A stretch of DNA of 43,018 bases from the NCBI GenBank assembly GCA_945906755.1, contig CAMDRJ010000005.1, forward strand, positions 1 through 43,018, read 5' to 3'. This DNA is from Klebsiella pneumoniae. Lineage in GTDB: Bacteria > Pseudomonadota > Gammaproteobacteria > Burkholderiales > SG8-39. The position numbers and the translations under genes were made by a program. Of the stretch, positions 25,011 through 34,320 are shown piece by piece (the stretch's first letter is position 1; every line of letters starts with the position of its first letter). Under the pieces are notes generated by a model. The model made no database searches and was not told the origin of the DNA. It worked only from the letters and a program-made list of their open reading frames with translations.

Positions 25011-26084
25011 CTAAGCGTCTTCATCCTCCGCCTCATCGGCAGCATTGGCGGCCAGCAAGGCTGGATTGGCCACACCGACCTTTTCGCGGATCCGGCTTTC
25101 AATGTCGGCCGCCATCTCTTTGTGTTCGCGGAGGAATTCGCGCGCATTGTCTTTGCCCTGACCGATGCGCTCTTTCTTGTACGAATACCAGGCGCCTGAC
25201 TTGTCGACGATGCCGTGATTGACGCCAAGTTCCAGCAACTCGCCTTCACGTGAAATGCCTTCGCCATACAGGATGTCGAAAATAGCCTCGCGGAAGGGCG
25301 GCGCCACTTTGTTTTTCACGACCTTGACGCGCGTTTCCGAGCCGACCACTTCTTCGCCCCGCTTGATCGCGCCGATCCGCCGGATATCCAGGCGGACCGA
25401 GGCGTAGAACTTGAGGGCATTGCCGCCGGTGGTGGTTTCCGGATTGCCGAACATCACGCCGATCTTCATGCGGATCTGGTTGATGAAAATCACCAAGGTG
25501 TTGGTGCGCTTGATATTGGCGGTGAGTTTGCGCAGCGCCTGCGACATGAGGCGTGCCTGCAGCCCCATTTGCGGTTCGCCCATTTCCCCCTCGATTTCCG
25601 CCTTGGGGGTGAGCGCGGCCACCGAGTCGATCACGATGACATCGACCGAGCCCGAGCGCACCAGCATGTCGGCGATCTCGAGTGCCTGCTCGCCGGTGTC
25701 TGGCTGCGAAATCAAGAGTTCGTCGATATTGACGCCAAGCTTGGCCGCGTACTGCGGGTCGAGTGCGTTCTCCGCATCGATAAAGGCGGCCGTACCGCCC
25801 ATTTTCTGGACTTGTGCGATGACCGAGATCGTCAGGGTGGTCTTGCCGGAGGATTCCGGCCCGTAGATTTCAACGACCCGACCACGTGGCAAGCCGCCCA
25901 CGCCAAGGGCGATGTCAAGACCAACGCTGCCGGTCGAGGCGACCTGCACGCCGGTGACGGCTTCGGAGTTCATTCGCATGATCGAACCCTTGCCGAACTG
26001 CTTTTCGATCTGCGCCAGTGCTGCAGTCAGTGCTTTGGTCTTATTTTCGTTCATGATTTCATCAACATTCTTATCTATATGCAT
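25011..26084 (-). CDS. recA: Recombinase RecA
   Basis: A 357-residue RecA, of normal length. [20 protein letters not shown] is Walker [22 protein letters not shown] is Walker B with loop L1, and [20 protein letters not shown] is the DNA-binding loop L2. The C-terminal tail is acidic (ADEAEDEDA). The ATG at 26084 has GGAG nine bases upstream; ATG at 26054 is in frame but has a poor site. RecA pairs homologous DNA and activates LexA cleavage. No clear LexA box (CTGT-N8-ACAG) was found in the 271 bp between it and malonyl-CoA decarboxylase. Confidence 0.98.
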   Translation of the reverse strand: MHIDKNVDEIMNENKTKALTAALAQIEKQFGKGSIMRMNSEAVTGVQVASTGSVGLDIALGVGGLPRGRVVEIYGPESSGKTTLTISVIAQVQKMGGTAAFIDAENALDPQYAAKLGVNIDELLISQPDTGEQALEIADMLVRSGSVDVIVIDSVAALTPKAEIEGEMGEPQMGLQARLMSQALRKLTANIKRTNTLVIFINQIRMKIGVMFGNPETTTGGNALKFYASVRLDIRRIGAIKRGEEVVGSETRVKVVKNKVAPPFREAIFDILYGEGISREGELLELGVNHGIVDKSGAWYSYKKERIGQGKDNAREFLREHKEMAADIESRIREKVGVANPALLAANAADEAEDEDA

Positions 26085-26355
26085 GGCGTGGTCTCCATTG
26101 TCCCATATCGATCAAAGCCGGGCCGAGGTGGGCGCGATCGCGCGTTCTAACCGCCTCATGCCGGCTACCCGAAGTGGCACTGTACGGGCCATGCTGGCTC
26201 ATAGGATGAGCCCCACCAGAAGCTGCCCGGACGTCGCGACGCAATAGCGAAATACCCGACAGATGGCAGGCTTGGATTCTCGATTCTGTAATATAAGCAA
26301 GCTAGACTATCGTCTACGCCTAACCCCGCACCGCCGTTCGGATCCGATCCCACCC

Positions 26356-27780
26356 ATGACTGCCGTAAGCCACGAATCCGAATCCAATGGGCGACGCAAC
26401 ACGCCGTTTTCGCGCATGCGCGAGCTTTGGGGGTGGCTGCAATCCCGATCGCGTAAAGCCGAACCCGCCGCGCTCAGCCAGGATCAGATGCGCCTCGCCC
26501 ACGCGACCTTTCAGGAATGTTTGGATCGCATCGGCGGCGAAGCCTCGGCGCGGCATCGTGTCGAAGCAATCGCCGCGCTATATGGGGGTCTGAACGACGA
26601 AGGACGACGGGATCTGCTGCGCATGCTCGTCTCCGAATTCAGCGTCGATGACGAACGGGTCGCCGCCGCCGTACGGGCCTATCTCGACGCCAGCGGTGCG
26701 GCCCGGCGTGAGGCGCAGACCAGCTTGCGACAGACGCTTTCCAGCCCGCGCATGACCATCCTCAAGCAATTTAATTTGCTGCCCGAGGGCGTCAAGTTCT
26801 TGGTGGATCTACGGGCTGACGTGCTGCGCTACCAGCGTGCAAATCCAGAGCTTGCGATCCTCGATGACGAACTGTACGGGCTGCTTGGCAGCTGGTTCGA
26901 CCTTGGCAATCTCGAATTGCGGCGCCTGTCCTGGAACTCACCGGCTTCCCTTTTGGAAAAATTGATCGCCTATGAAGCGGTGCATGAGATCCGCTCCTGG
27001 GGCGATCTGAGGAAGCGCATGGGCGCCGATCGGCGTTGCTACGCCTTCTTCCATCCGCGCATGCCCGATGAGCCGCTCGTCTTTGTGGAAGTCGCGCTGG
27101 TGCAGGAAATGGCCTCGAGTGTCCAGGTGCTGCTCGACGAATCGACGCCGGCAACCGATCCTCGCCATGCGACGGCGGCGATCTTCTATTCGATTTCCAG
27201 TACGCAGAACGGCCTGCGTGGCGTGTCATTCGGCGGCTTCCTGATCAAGCGGGTGGCCGAGCAACTGGTCGCCGATTTCCCAAGATTACGAACGTTTGCC
27301 ACGCTCTCGCCGATTCCGGGCTTTCGCAAATGGCTCGAAAAGCGGCTCCACGATCGTGAAGCCGACCTGTTCTCCGCCTGCGATCCGAAGGCCCTTACGG
27401 AATTCGCCGGGTCGAACAATCCGCATGATGTGCTGTCGGCGGCACTGACACGCGATTTCGCCGCCGATGATCTATTGGCGGTGCGCCTGGAACCGATTCT
27501 GACGACACTTTGCGCACGCTATCTGGCGCAGGAGATGGACGACGACACGCCGCGACCGGTCGACCCGGTGGCCCGTTTCCATCTCGGCAATGGCGCGCAG
27601 CTGGAACGCATCAACTGGCTGGCCGATCGCTCCACCCGTGGCCTGAAACAGTCAGCCGGGTTGATGGTGAACTATCTGTACCGCCTGGACGATATTGAAG
27701 GCAATCACGAGGCCTATGAGCGCGAAGGCAAGATCGTGATGTCGCGCGGCGTCAAGAAATTGCTGAAAACCAAAGACTAA
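26356..27780 (+). CDS. Malonyl-CoA decarboxylase
   Basis: A 474-residue enzyme turning malonyl-CoA into acetyl-CoA and CO2. The four-helix N-terminal domain (around residues 20-160) is followed by a GNAT-like catalytic domain with SWNSPASLLEKLIAYEAVHE, RRCYAFFHPRMPDEPLVFVE, SSTQNGLRGVSFGGFLIKRV and TLSPIPGFRKWL; conserved Ser and His of SPIPGF and FHPRMP fit the active site. VNYLY near the end is also typical. The start is weakly supported: ATG 26356 is chosen because a TATAAG near 26290 may be its -10 region, while ATG 26263 is in frame but would put that box inside the gene. No malonyl-CoA synthetase is adjacent. Confidence 0.93.
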   Translation: MTAVSHESESNGRRNTPFSRMRELWGWLQSRSRKAEPAALSQDQMRLAHATFQECLDRIGGEASARHRVEAIAALYGGLNDEGRRDLLRMLVSEFSVDDERVAAAVRAYLDASGAARREAQTSLRQTLSSPRMTILKQFNLLPEGVKFLVDLRADVLRYQRANPELAILDDELYGLLGSWFDLGNLELRRLSWNSPASLLEKLIAYEAVHEIRSWGDLRKRMGADRRCYAFFHPRMPDEPLVFVEVALVQEMASSVQVLLDESTPATDPRHATAAIFYSISSTQNGLRGVSFGGFLIKRVAEQLVADFPRLRTFATLSPIPGFRKWLEKRLHDREADLFSACDPKALTEFAGSNNPHDVLSAALTRDFAADDLLAVRLEPILTTLCARYLAQEMDDDTPRPVDPVARFHLGNGAQLERINWLADRSTRGLKQSAGLMVNYLYRLDDIEGNHEAYEREGKIVMSRGVKKLLKTKD

Positions 27781-27832
27781 CGCAGCTTGGCGGCTGACCG
27801 CCCGTTTGCGCCCGCGGGTCCAGCCCTAACGA

Positions 27833-28711
27833 CTATCGCCGCAAGCTCGCGCTCCATGGCGTTGGCTTGCCGGCAATTTCCACCGTACCGGAGATAGCAT
27901 CCCCAGCGACGGTGCCACGCAAGTTGATGCGCTCGCCGCCTGGTCGAAAATCCTGCACCCGGGCGCTAAACGCCTCCCCCCGCACCTCGATATCGTCCAA
28001 CCCAACCGATCGCCCGCCGATCAACGCAGTGCCGCGCACCTTTAGTGCGGGATCCCGTTTGAACGAAAAGCGACCCGGCTGCTGCGATAGGGTCGCGGGC
28101 AGACGAACGTCCCAGTCACCTTCGATCTTGGCTGGAATGATGTAACGATAGAGCACCGTGCGGGTGGTACCGCTGATCTTCACCTTTTCCTCGAAATCGA
28201 ATTGCTCGACCCGCTCATGTTGCCAGGGCGCCAGCGGATAATCGTGCGAGACGATCCGCGTACCCGGTCGGAGCTCTTCCAGGAATTTGGGGACGAGTTT
28301 GACCACCGTGCCTGGCATCAGATACAAGGTGATGACCGTGGCATCCTTCAGGCTCGCCTTGAACAGATCGCCTTGGATGAAGTTGACGCGATCGCCGACG
28401 CCTTCCTTTTGCGCATTGTCATTGGCGAGTTTGACCAGATGATCCTGATAATCGATGCCCAATCCGCGTGCGCCGAATTGCTTGGCCGCGGTGATGACGA
28501 GCCGACCGTCCCCCGAGCCAAGGTCGATCACAAAATCATTCTTTTTGATCTCCGCGAGCTTGAGTAGCTCGGTCACGATAACGGTTGGGGTCGGTACATA
28601 GGGCCCGGCGTTAATTGGTTCGGCGGTCTGCGCGCTTGCCGACGTGACAAACGCCGTCAACACCAAGCCCACATGCCAACGCTCCCGCATGTTCTTCATA
28701 AACCGCGCCAT
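27833..28711 (-). CDS. SAM-dependent methyltransferase with apparent signal peptide
   Basis: About 292 residues. The start at 28711 has GGAGAT nine bases upstream; ATG 28726 is also possible. The N-terminus, WHVGLVLTAFVTSASA then QTAEP, looks like a Sec signal peptide. FVIDLGSGDGRLVITAA at 60-76 is methyltransferase motif I, GLGIDYQDHL motif II and FIQGDLFK motif III, so the domain is a class I Rossmann methyltransferase. The last 120 residues look like a separate beta-rich domain. Exported methyltransferases are odd because SAM is cytoplasmic. It is the last gene of the ribB-to-pncC run, 32 bp after pncC. Confidence 0.8.
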   Translation of the reverse strand: MARFMKNMRERWHVGLVLTAFVTSASAQTAEPINAGPYVPTPTVIVTELLKLAEIKKNDFVIDLGSGDGRLVITAAKQFGARGLGIDYQDHLVKLANDNAQKEGVGDRVNFIQGDLFKASLKDATVITLYLMPGTVVKLVPKFLEELRPGTRIVSHDYPLAPWQHERVEQFDFEEKVKISGTTRTVLYRYIIPAKIEGDWDVRLPATLSQQPGRFSFKRDPALKVRGTALIGGRSVGLDDIEVRGEAFSARVQDFRPGGERINLRGTVAGDAISGTVEIAGKPTPWSASLRR

Positions 28712-28743
28712 CGACAATATCTCCATGCAGTCAATCCTCAATT

Positions 28744-29235
28744 TCACGGCTTCGCGGCCGCACCCAGCACGCCCTGCATTGCACATTCCACCGCACGCCG
28801 GCGCACCGCCTCGCGATTGCCCGCGAAATGATGGGTGGCCGATGCAACGCCGCCCTTGGTTGCCCAGGCGAAGCAAACCATTCCGACCGGCTTTGCGGGC
28901 GTACCACCGGTAGGCCCGGCGACCCCAGTGATCGACACCGCGATATCGCCACCACTGCGGTGCAAGCCGCCAGCCGCCATTTCGCGCGCGGTGGCTTCAC
29001 TGACGGCGCCATGCGCAGCGAGCGTCGCGGGCGATACGCCCACTAACTCCTCTTTCGCCTCATTCGAATAAGTGACAAACCCGCGGTCGAACCACGCCGA
29101 GCTGCCGGAGATCGCGGTGGTCGCTTGCGCCACCCAGCCGCCGGTGCAGGACTCAATCGTGACGAGCTTCCATCCCCGCGCAACCAGCGCAGGGCCAAGT
29201 TGCTCCGCTAGGCTTTCAATCGAATCGACGGTCAT
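28744..29235 (-). CDS. pncC: Nicotinamide-nucleotide amidohydrolase PncC (CinA C-terminal family)
   Basis: A 163-residue single-domain protein that hydrolyses the amide of nicotinamide mononucleotide to give nicotinate mononucleotide for NAD recycling. TIESCTGGWVAQATTAISGSS, FVTYSNEAKEELVGV, ISGVAGP-like ITGVAGPTGGTPAKPVGMV and FAGNREAVRRRAV are the family motifs; the Ser of the SCTGG segment is the nucleophile in known members. It overlaps the pgpA stop by four bases (ATGA) and is translationally coupled to it. The N-terminal MoCF-like domain of full CinA is absent. Confidence 0.95.
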   Translation of the reverse strand: MTVDSIESLAEQLGPALVARGWKLVTIESCTGGWVAQATTAISGSSAWFDRGFVTYSNEAKEELVGVSPATLAAHGAVSEATAREMAAGGLHRSGGDIAVSITGVAGPTGGTPAKPVGMVCFAWATKGGVASATHHFAGNREAVRRRAVECAMQGVLGAAAKP

Positions 29236-29738
29236 GCAAGCACGCGATAGGTGATGACGAGAACCAGAAGAGTGTAACCGGCGGCGAGCAAATCATCGAA
29301 CATCACGCCAAACCCACCTGGAATCGATCGTTCGAAGAAGCGGATCGGCGGTGGTTTCACGATATCGAAGAAGCGAAACACGCCAAACGCAAAGGCTTGC
29401 CAAAGCCAGCCATCCGGCGCGATCGCCAGCACGACAAGGAACGCGGCAATTTCATCGATATTGATGCCGCCGTGATCGACCTCGCCAAGATCGATGGCGG
29501 TCCGCGCGCTCGCCCAGCAGCCAATCAGAAACAGCGCTCCCGCGACCGCCAGCACGGCTGCCGCATCCAGCCACCCGATGAGGATCATATGGAGCGGAAT
29601 CGCTACCAGCGTGCCGACCGTACCCGGTGCATAAGGGGAGAGCCCGGAGCCGCCACCGAGCGCAATCCAATGCGCCGGATGCGAAAGCAGGAACGCCATA
29701 TCGGGCCGCACGGTCTTGGTTGCAGGCTCCGTCATCAC
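29232..29738 (-). CDS. pgpA: Phosphatidylglycerophosphatase A
   Basis: A 168-residue inner-membrane phosphatase that removes the phosphate of phosphatidylglycerol phosphate. GSGLSPYAPGTVGTLVAIPL, NIDEIAAFLVVL and FFDIVKPPPIRFFERSIPGG, then GVMFDDLLAAGYTLL, are the family motifs. Four hydrophobic segments are visible. The gene starts 6 bp after thiL and overlaps pncC by four bases; thiL-pgpA-pncC is a common order in proteobacteria. Confidence 0.96.
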   Translation of the reverse strand: MMTEPATKTVRPDMAFLLSHPAHWIALGGGSGLSPYAPGTVGTLVAIPLHMILIGWLDAAAVLAVAGALFLIGCWASARTAIDLGEVDHGGINIDEIAAFLVVLAIAPDGWLWQAFAFGVFRFFDIVKPPPIRFFERSIPGGFGVMFDDLLAAGYTLLVLVITYRVLA

Positions 29739-29744
29739 TGCTGC

Positions 29745-30707
29745 TCAGCGGAAATGATCGAAGCCGCCAGCCGTGAGGGGAATGGCTACCCCTTGCGAAT
29801 CGGACACCTGCACCGACCCGCTACCTGCCACCACCCGACCGACTGGAGTGAGCGAAAGACCGAGTTTCGCTGCGAGAGCCAGCACATCGCGACGCGCGGC
29901 GGCCGGTGCAGTGAACGCGAGCTCATAGTCATCGCCGCCTGCGAGCATCGCGGTGCGAATGGACGTTGGATCGATGCCGGATGCTTGTACGCTTGCCGCC
30001 ACCGGCAGCAGATCGACGTTGATCCGCGCATCGACCTTGGACCGCTCGCAGAGATGACCCACATCGGCGACTAAACCATCGGACACATCGATGGCCGATG
30101 TGGCAATGGTACGCAATGCGCGCCCCAATCCGATACGCGGTTCCGGCCAATCAAGACGGTGCGCGCAGTACGCCAAGGCCGGTTCGGGTAGCTGGATGCG
30201 CCCACGCCGATGCGCCACTGCGAGCGCCGCGCCACCGGTTTCTCCCGATACCCATAGGTCATCGCCAACGCTCGCGCCATCCCGGCGCAATGCGTAGCCA
30301 AGCGGATAGGTACCCATCATCGTGAGGGAGAGCGTCAATGGCCCTCTCGTCGTATCGCCACCGATGAGTTCGACGCCGAAGCGCTCGGCCAATGCGAAAA
30401 AACCTTCGGTGAACTGGGCCAACCAGGCTTCATCGACACGCGGCAGCGCGACCGCCAAGGTTGCCCAACGCGGATCAGCGCCCATGGCCGCGATATCCGA
30501 CAAATTCACCGCCAAGGTTTTGTGACCGAGGCTCGCTGGATCCACGTCTGGGAAAAAATGAGTTCCCTCGCACAGCATGTCGGTCGTGATCGCCATGCCC
30601 ATGCCTTCGGGCGGCCGGACCAGCGCACAGTCATCGCCGATCCCCAACACAACGCTATGCGCCTGACGCGTGAAGTAACGTTGAATCAGATCGAATTCCG
30701 AGGTCAT
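29745..30707 (-). CDS. thiL: Thiamine-monophosphate kinase
   Basis: A 320-residue PurM-like enzyme that phosphorylates thiamine monophosphate to thiamine diphosphate with ATP. EFDLIQRYFTR at the start, GIGDDCALV and ITTDMLCEGTHFF, then LAVNLSDIAAMGADPRWATL and GGDTTRGPLTLSLTMMG are the ATP- and magnesium-binding motifs; AIDVSDGLVADVGHL and LAGGDDYELAFTAP complete the substrate site. It lies 29 bp after nusB in the nusB-thiL-pgpA order seen in many proteobacteria. The start ATG at 30707 gives the usual N-terminus. Confidence 0.97.
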   Translation of the reverse strand: MTSEFDLIQRYFTRQAHSVVLGIGDDCALVRPPEGMGMAITTDMLCEGTHFFPDVDPASLGHKTLAVNLSDIAAMGADPRWATLAVALPRVDEAWLAQFTEGFFALAERFGVELIGGDTTRGPLTLSLTMMGTYPLGYALRRDGASVGDDLWVSGETGGAALAVAHRRGRIQLPEPALAYCAHRLDWPEPRIGLGRALRTIATSAIDVSDGLVADVGHLCERSKVDARINVDLLPVAASVQASGIDPTSIRTAMLAGGDDYELAFTAPAAARRDVLALAAKLGLSLTPVGRVVAGSGSVQVSDSQGVAIPLTAGGFDHFR

Positions 30708-30736
30708 GCGCTGTGCCTCTGCGCCATAACGATCCC

Positions 30737-31171
30737 CTATGCTTCGCCGCCACCTCGGCGTTCGGTTGGTCTCAGGAGCGGTGCGATCCGATCGAGGACG
30801 CCATTCACATATTTGAAACCATCGGTGCCGCCAAAATCCTTGGCGATCTCCACCGCCTCGTTGATCACCACGCGATAGGGGATCTCCAGCACGTCGCGCA
30901 ATTCGAAGGCCGCCAGAATCAGAATCGCGCGCTCAATCGGGGAGAGCTGGGCAATTGGCCGATCCAACGCGGGCGTGATCACGATTTCGAGTTCAACTGA
31001 TGCCGCCATTGCGCCGTTCAGCAATTGCTCGAAATACTCGCGATCGGCCTGCGCGAAATTCTTATCGTCGGCCAATTGCGCCTGGATCGCGGCGGCGGTG
31101 CCACCGGCAAGCTGCCATTGATAAAGCCCTTGCAACGCGTATTCACGCGCCCGGCGGCGGGATGATTTCAT
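30737..31171 (-). CDS. nusB: Transcription antitermination factor NusB
   Basis: A 144-residue all-helical RNA-binding protein. SRRRAREYALQGLYQWQL at the N-terminus, LDRPIAQLSPIERAILILAA, FELRDVLEIPYRVVINEAVE and AKDFGGTDGFKYVNGVLDRI are NusB hallmarks. With NusE/S10 it binds the boxA RNA in rRNA operons and keeps RNA polymerase processive. It begins 6 bp after ribH. Confidence 0.97.
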   Translation of the reverse strand: MKSSRRRAREYALQGLYQWQLAGGTAAAIQAQLADDKNFAQADREYFEQLLNGAMAASVELEIVITPALDRPIAQLSPIERAILILAAFELRDVLEIPYRVVINEAVEIAKDFGGTDGFKYVNGVLDRIAPLLRPTERRGGGEA

Positions 31172-31177
31172 CGGTCC

Positions 31178-31642
31178 TTACTTCGCGAGTCGCGCGATGG
31201 TTCGTACCAGATTGGCCATTTCGATGGCTGCATCAGCGCAGTCGCGTCCCTTGTCCTTGGCACGCACTTCCGCTTGTTCGTCGGTGTTGGTGGTGAGCAC
31301 GCCGTTGGCGATCGGCAGGCCTGCATCGAGCTGCACCTGCGAGATTCCGGAGGCCGATTCGTTCGACACGATCTCGAAGTGATAGGTCTCGCCGCGTATG
31401 ACTGCACCTAATGCAATCAGCGCATCGAAGCGGTCGGTCGCGGCCAAGCGCTGCAATGCCAGCGGCAACTCCAAAGCGCCCGGCACCGATGCCACCGTGA
31501 TGTCATCGCCCCGCACGCCGAGCTCGGCCAAGCGCACCAGGCATGCGCCGAGTTCGGCCAGGCCGATCGATTCATTGAAACGGGCGCGCACGATACCGAC
31601 TCGTACCCCGCTGCCGTTCAGTTCTGTCTTGAGTTCATTCAT
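31178..31642 (-). CDS. ribH: 6,7-dimethyl-8-ribityllumazine synthase
   Basis: A 154-residue lumazine synthase, which condenses the ribB product dihydroxybutanone phosphate with 5-amino-6-ribitylaminouracil. [53 protein letters not shown] and [16 protein letters not shown] are the active-site motifs, and the His of TYHFE is catalytic. The frame opens earlier (31771), but family alignment begins at 31642; the ribosome-binding site there is weak. A 152-bp gap to the acyl-CoA dehydrogenase may carry its own promoter. Confidence 0.96.
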   Translation of the reverse strand: MNELKTELNGSGVRVGIVRARFNESIGLAELGACLVRLAELGVRGDDITVASVPGALELPLALQRLAATDRFDALIALGAVIRGETYHFEIVSNESASGISQVQLDAGLPIANGVLTTNTDEQAEVRAKDKGRDCADAAIEMANLVRTIARLAK

Positions 31643-31794
31643 GCGAGGAAAGCCCGTTGGACCGCCGCGCGTGCCAGGTGGCAATCGGGACGAAGCATGG
31701 TTGCGGGAAGCCCGCGGCTGCGTGAAACGAGCCCGCATTGTATCGGGTTCGCCCACCGCCGTGCGGGCCAAACATCCCGATCACACCGCAATGC

Positions 31795-33021
31795 CTAGGT
31801 TCGGCGCGCCGGGATAGGGGTGTGCTTGGCGACTTCCAGCTTGCCGATCTGGTTGCGATGGACTTCATCAGGCCCATCGACGAGACGGAGCACCCGCGCC
31901 CGTGCATACATGTACGCGAGCGGAAAGGCCTGCGACACCCCACCGCCGCCAAATGCCTGGATCGCCCAATCGATCACCTGGCATGCCATTTTCGGTGCGG
32001 CCACCTTGATCATCGCAATCTCGGCGCGCGCCTGCTTATTGCCGACGGTGTCCATCATCCAGGCGGCCCGCAGCGTGAGCAGCCGCGCCTGATCGATCAT
32101 GATGCGCGCCTCCGCAATGCGTTCCAGCGTGATCGTTTGTTCGGAAATCCTGCGTCCGAAGGCCACTCGACTCGCGGTGCGCTTGCACATCATCTCCAGC
32201 GCGCGTTCGGCCAGCCCGATCGCCCGCATGCAATGGTGGATGCGTCCTGGACCAAGCCGGCCCTGCGCGATTTCGAAGCCACGCCCTTCACCGAGCAAGA
32301 TATTGGCAGCGGGCACGCGGACATTCTCGAAAATGATCTCCGAATGACCGTGCGGCGCATCATCGTAGCCAAAGACATGCAACTGGCGGATCACCTTGAC
32401 ACCGGGCGTTTCGATCGGCACCAGAATCATGCTCTGCTGCCGGTGGCGATCGGTGCCCTCCGGATCGGTCTTGCCCATGAAGATGATGAGCTTGCAATGC
32501 GGATGGCCGGCACCGGAGGAAAACCACTTGTGCGCGTTGATGATGTAGTGATCGCCGTCCGGGCGGATTACCGCCTCAATATTGGTGGCATCGGATGACG
32601 CCACCGCCGGTTCGGTCATCGAAAAGCATGAGCGGATTTCACCTGCCAAGAGCGGTTCGAGCCACTCCCGTTTCTGCGCCTCATTGGCAAAGAGCGCCAG
32701 CGTCTCCATATTGCCGGTATCGGGCGCCGCGCAATTGAAGACCTCGGAACTCCAGTGCACCTTGCCCATGATTTCGGCCAGCGGTGCGTATTCGAGATTG
32801 GTGAGCCCCGCGCCATGCTGCCGGTCGGGGAGAAACAGATTCCACAAGCCGGCTGACCGGGCAAGCGGTTTCAGTTCATCGATCACCTTACTTGGCTGCC
32901 AGCGATCGCCTTTCTCAAGCTCATCCCAATAGCGCTCTTCATTGGGATAGATATGCGCATCCATGAACTGCGTGAGACGCGCCTCTAGTTCCTTCACCTT
33001 CGGTGAAAACGAAAAATCCAC
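31795..33021 (-). CDS. Acyl-CoA dehydrogenase family protein
   Basis: A 408-residue flavoprotein. [19 protein letters not shown] and [15 protein letters not shown] are the FAD- and substrate-contact motifs, and [19 protein letters not shown] then [14 protein letters not shown] match ACAD10/11-type C-termini. It oxidises an acyl-CoA to the enoyl-CoA, passing electrons to ETF. The usual catalytic glutamate position differs among members, and I cannot fix the chain length. It stands between ribB and ribH, starting 21 bp after the ribB stop, so it is likely cotranscribed, although it has no known role in flavin synthesis. Confidence 0.92.
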   Translation of the reverse strand: MDFSFSPKVKELEARLTQFMDAHIYPNEERYWDELEKGDRWQPSKVIDELKPLARSAGLWNLFLPDRQHGAGLTNLEYAPLAEIMGKVHWSSEVFNCAAPDTGNMETLALFANEAQKREWLEPLLAGEIRSCFSMTEPAVASSDATNIEAVIRPDGDHYIINAHKWFSSGAGHPHCKLIIFMGKTDPEGTDRHRQQSMILVPIETPGVKVIRQLHVFGYDDAPHGHSEIIFENVRVPAANILLGEGRGFEIAQGRLGPGRIHHCMRAIGLAERALEMMCKRTASRVAFGRRISEQTITLERIAEARIMIDQARLLTLRAAWMMDTVGNKQARAEIAMIKVAAPKMACQVIDWAIQAFGGGGVSQAFPLAYMYARARVLRLVDGPDEVHRNQIGKLEVAKHTPIPARRT

Positions 33022-33042
33022 GATACCTCGTGCGCAGTTTCG

Positions 33043-34152
33043 CTACGCGTTGCGTTGTCGTTCGGGACGAATATAACCAGTGACTTCCAACCCCCAGCCG
33101 GCGATGCTAGGCATCTTGCGCGGATTGGACATCAAGCGCATGCGGCCCACCTTCAAGTCGCGCAGGATCTGCATGCCAATCCCATAGGTGAGCAAGCTGC
33201 GGCTGGCTCCCACCGATTTGGGCTTCTCATTCGTCGACACCCGCTCGATCAGCTCTGCGGAGGTCTGCGCACAGTTGAGAAGGACGATCACACCATTACC
33301 GGCGGCCGCGACATGACGCATCGATTCGGGAATGCTCCAGGAATGCGTACCTTGGCCGCCATCGATCAAATCGAGAATCGACAAGGGCTCATGCACCCGC
33401 ACCAAGGTGTCGTGCGCCGGATCGATCTCGCCGCGTACCAGCACCATATGCGTCGCGTTGGTCGGCCGTTCCAAATAGGCGATGAGACGGAACGGACCAT
33501 GCGCCGTATCGATCGTTCGCTCGGTGACACGCCGAATCAGGCTCTCATTTTGGCTGCGGAAATGAATCAGATCGGCGATCGTTCCCAACTTGATGTTGTG
33601 GGTCTTGCAGAACTCGATGAGATCGGGCAGCCGCGCCATCGTGCCATCGTCTTTCAGGATCTCGCAGATCACCGAGGAGGGCGTAAGGCCGGCCATCTGC
33701 GCCAGATCGCAACCCGCTTCGGTATGTCCGGCACGGACCAGCACCCCGCCCGCCTGCGCCATGACAGGAAATATATGGCCAGGCTGAATGATGTCTTCGG
33801 CCTTCGATTCCTTCGCCACCGCGACTTGCACCGTGCGCGCCCTATCCTGCGCGGAAATACCGGTCGTCACGCCGGTTGCGGCCTCGATCGACACCGTGAA
33901 ATTGGTGCCCATCGGCGAGCGATTGTCGCGTGCCATGAGCGGCAGATTCAAATGTCGGCAGCGCTGCTCGGTCAAGGTGAGGCAAATGAGCCCGCGGGCA
34001 TGCTTTGCCATGAAATTGATCTTTTCCGACGTGACGAAATCGGCCGCGCAAACCAAATCGCCTTCGTTTTCACGGTCTTCATCATCCACCAGCACAACGA
34101 TACGGCCGGCGCGGAGCTCTTCGATAATTTCAGTAATTGGGCTGATGGACAT
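33043..34152 (-). CDS. ribB: 3,4-dihydroxy-2-butanone 4-phosphate synthase fused to degenerate RibA-like domain (RibBX)
   Basis: A 369-residue two-domain protein. Residues 1-205 are a normal RibB: VVLVDDEDRENEGDLVCAAD, PMGTNFTVSIEA, GHIFPVMAQAGGVLVRAGHT and EAGCDLAQMAGL hold the metal and substrate residues. Residues 207-369 look like GTP cyclohydrolase II, but the zinc-cysteine motif normally found after the RVH is missing: residues 252-262 read RVHEPLSILDL instead of RVHSEC plus the later cysteines. So only the RibB step should be catalysed. This matches the RibBX variant known from proteobacteria. Start 34152 chosen over 34218 by alignment. Confidence 0.93.
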   Translation of the reverse strand: MSISPITEIIEELRAGRIVVLVDDEDRENEGDLVCAADFVTSEKINFMAKHARGLICLTLTEQRCRHLNLPLMARDNRSPMGTNFTVSIEAATGVTTGISAQDRARTVQVAVAKESKAEDIIQPGHIFPVMAQAGGVLVRAGHTEAGCDLAQMAGLTPSSVICEILKDDGTMARLPDLIEFCKTHNIKLGTIADLIHFRSQNESLIRRVTERTIDTAHGPFRLIAYLERPTNATHMVLVRGEIDPAHDTLVRVHEPLSILDLIDGGQGTHSWSIPESMRHVAAAGNGVIVLLNCAQTSAELIERVSTNEKPKSVGASRSLLTYGIGMQILRDLKVGRMRLMSNPRKMPSIAGWGLEVTGYIRPERQRNA

Positions 34153-34185
34153 GACGGATTTTCCAGGAGAACGGATGGGACGCTT

Positions 34186-34197
34186 ACAGACGTCTGT
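34186..34197 (-). promoter_or_regulatory. Perfect 12-bp palindrome ahead of ribB
   Basis: ACAGACGTCTGT, 34 bp before the ribB start codon in the 168-bp divergent gap. It could be an operator for a dimeric regulator. No FMN riboswitch consensus is seen in this gap on the minus strand. Confidence 0.35.
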
Positions 34198-34286
34198 CAG
34201 GGTACCAAATTCGCCCAATCAGTGGCGACACGAACCAGGCGAGCGGTCCGATCGCAATCGCCAGCGAGCCGGCTTGCCTAGCCTCC

Positions 34287-34292
34287 TATAAT
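34287..34292 (+). promoter_or_regulatory. Consensus -10 box (TATAAT) for the first substrate-binding protein gene
   Basis: TATAAT lies 28 bp before the chosen ATG at 34321. A matching -35 at 17 bp is poor. It overlaps an in-frame ATG at 34291, so translation should start downstream of it, which helped to place the start of the gene. Confidence 0.45.
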
Positions 34293-34320
34293 GACCCCTT
34301 GCTCCCACCGGATGTCTCAT

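Noticed and set aside
26285-26300. Possible LexA box near recA (CTGTAATATAAGCAAG)
   Set aside because: The right half does not match ACAG and it lies about 200 bp from the recA start, nearer the divergent malonyl-CoA decarboxylase gene.
31738-32598. 286-codon plus-strand open frame
   Set aside because: Antisense to the acyl-CoA dehydrogenase gene; no motifs.
33055-34281. 408-codon plus-strand open frame
   Set aside because: Antisense to ribB over its whole length, with His/Arg-rich sequence and no family features.
34153-34320. Possible FMN riboswitch ahead of ribB
   Set aside because: The conserved FMN-element blocks are absent in the 168-bp gap on the minus strand.
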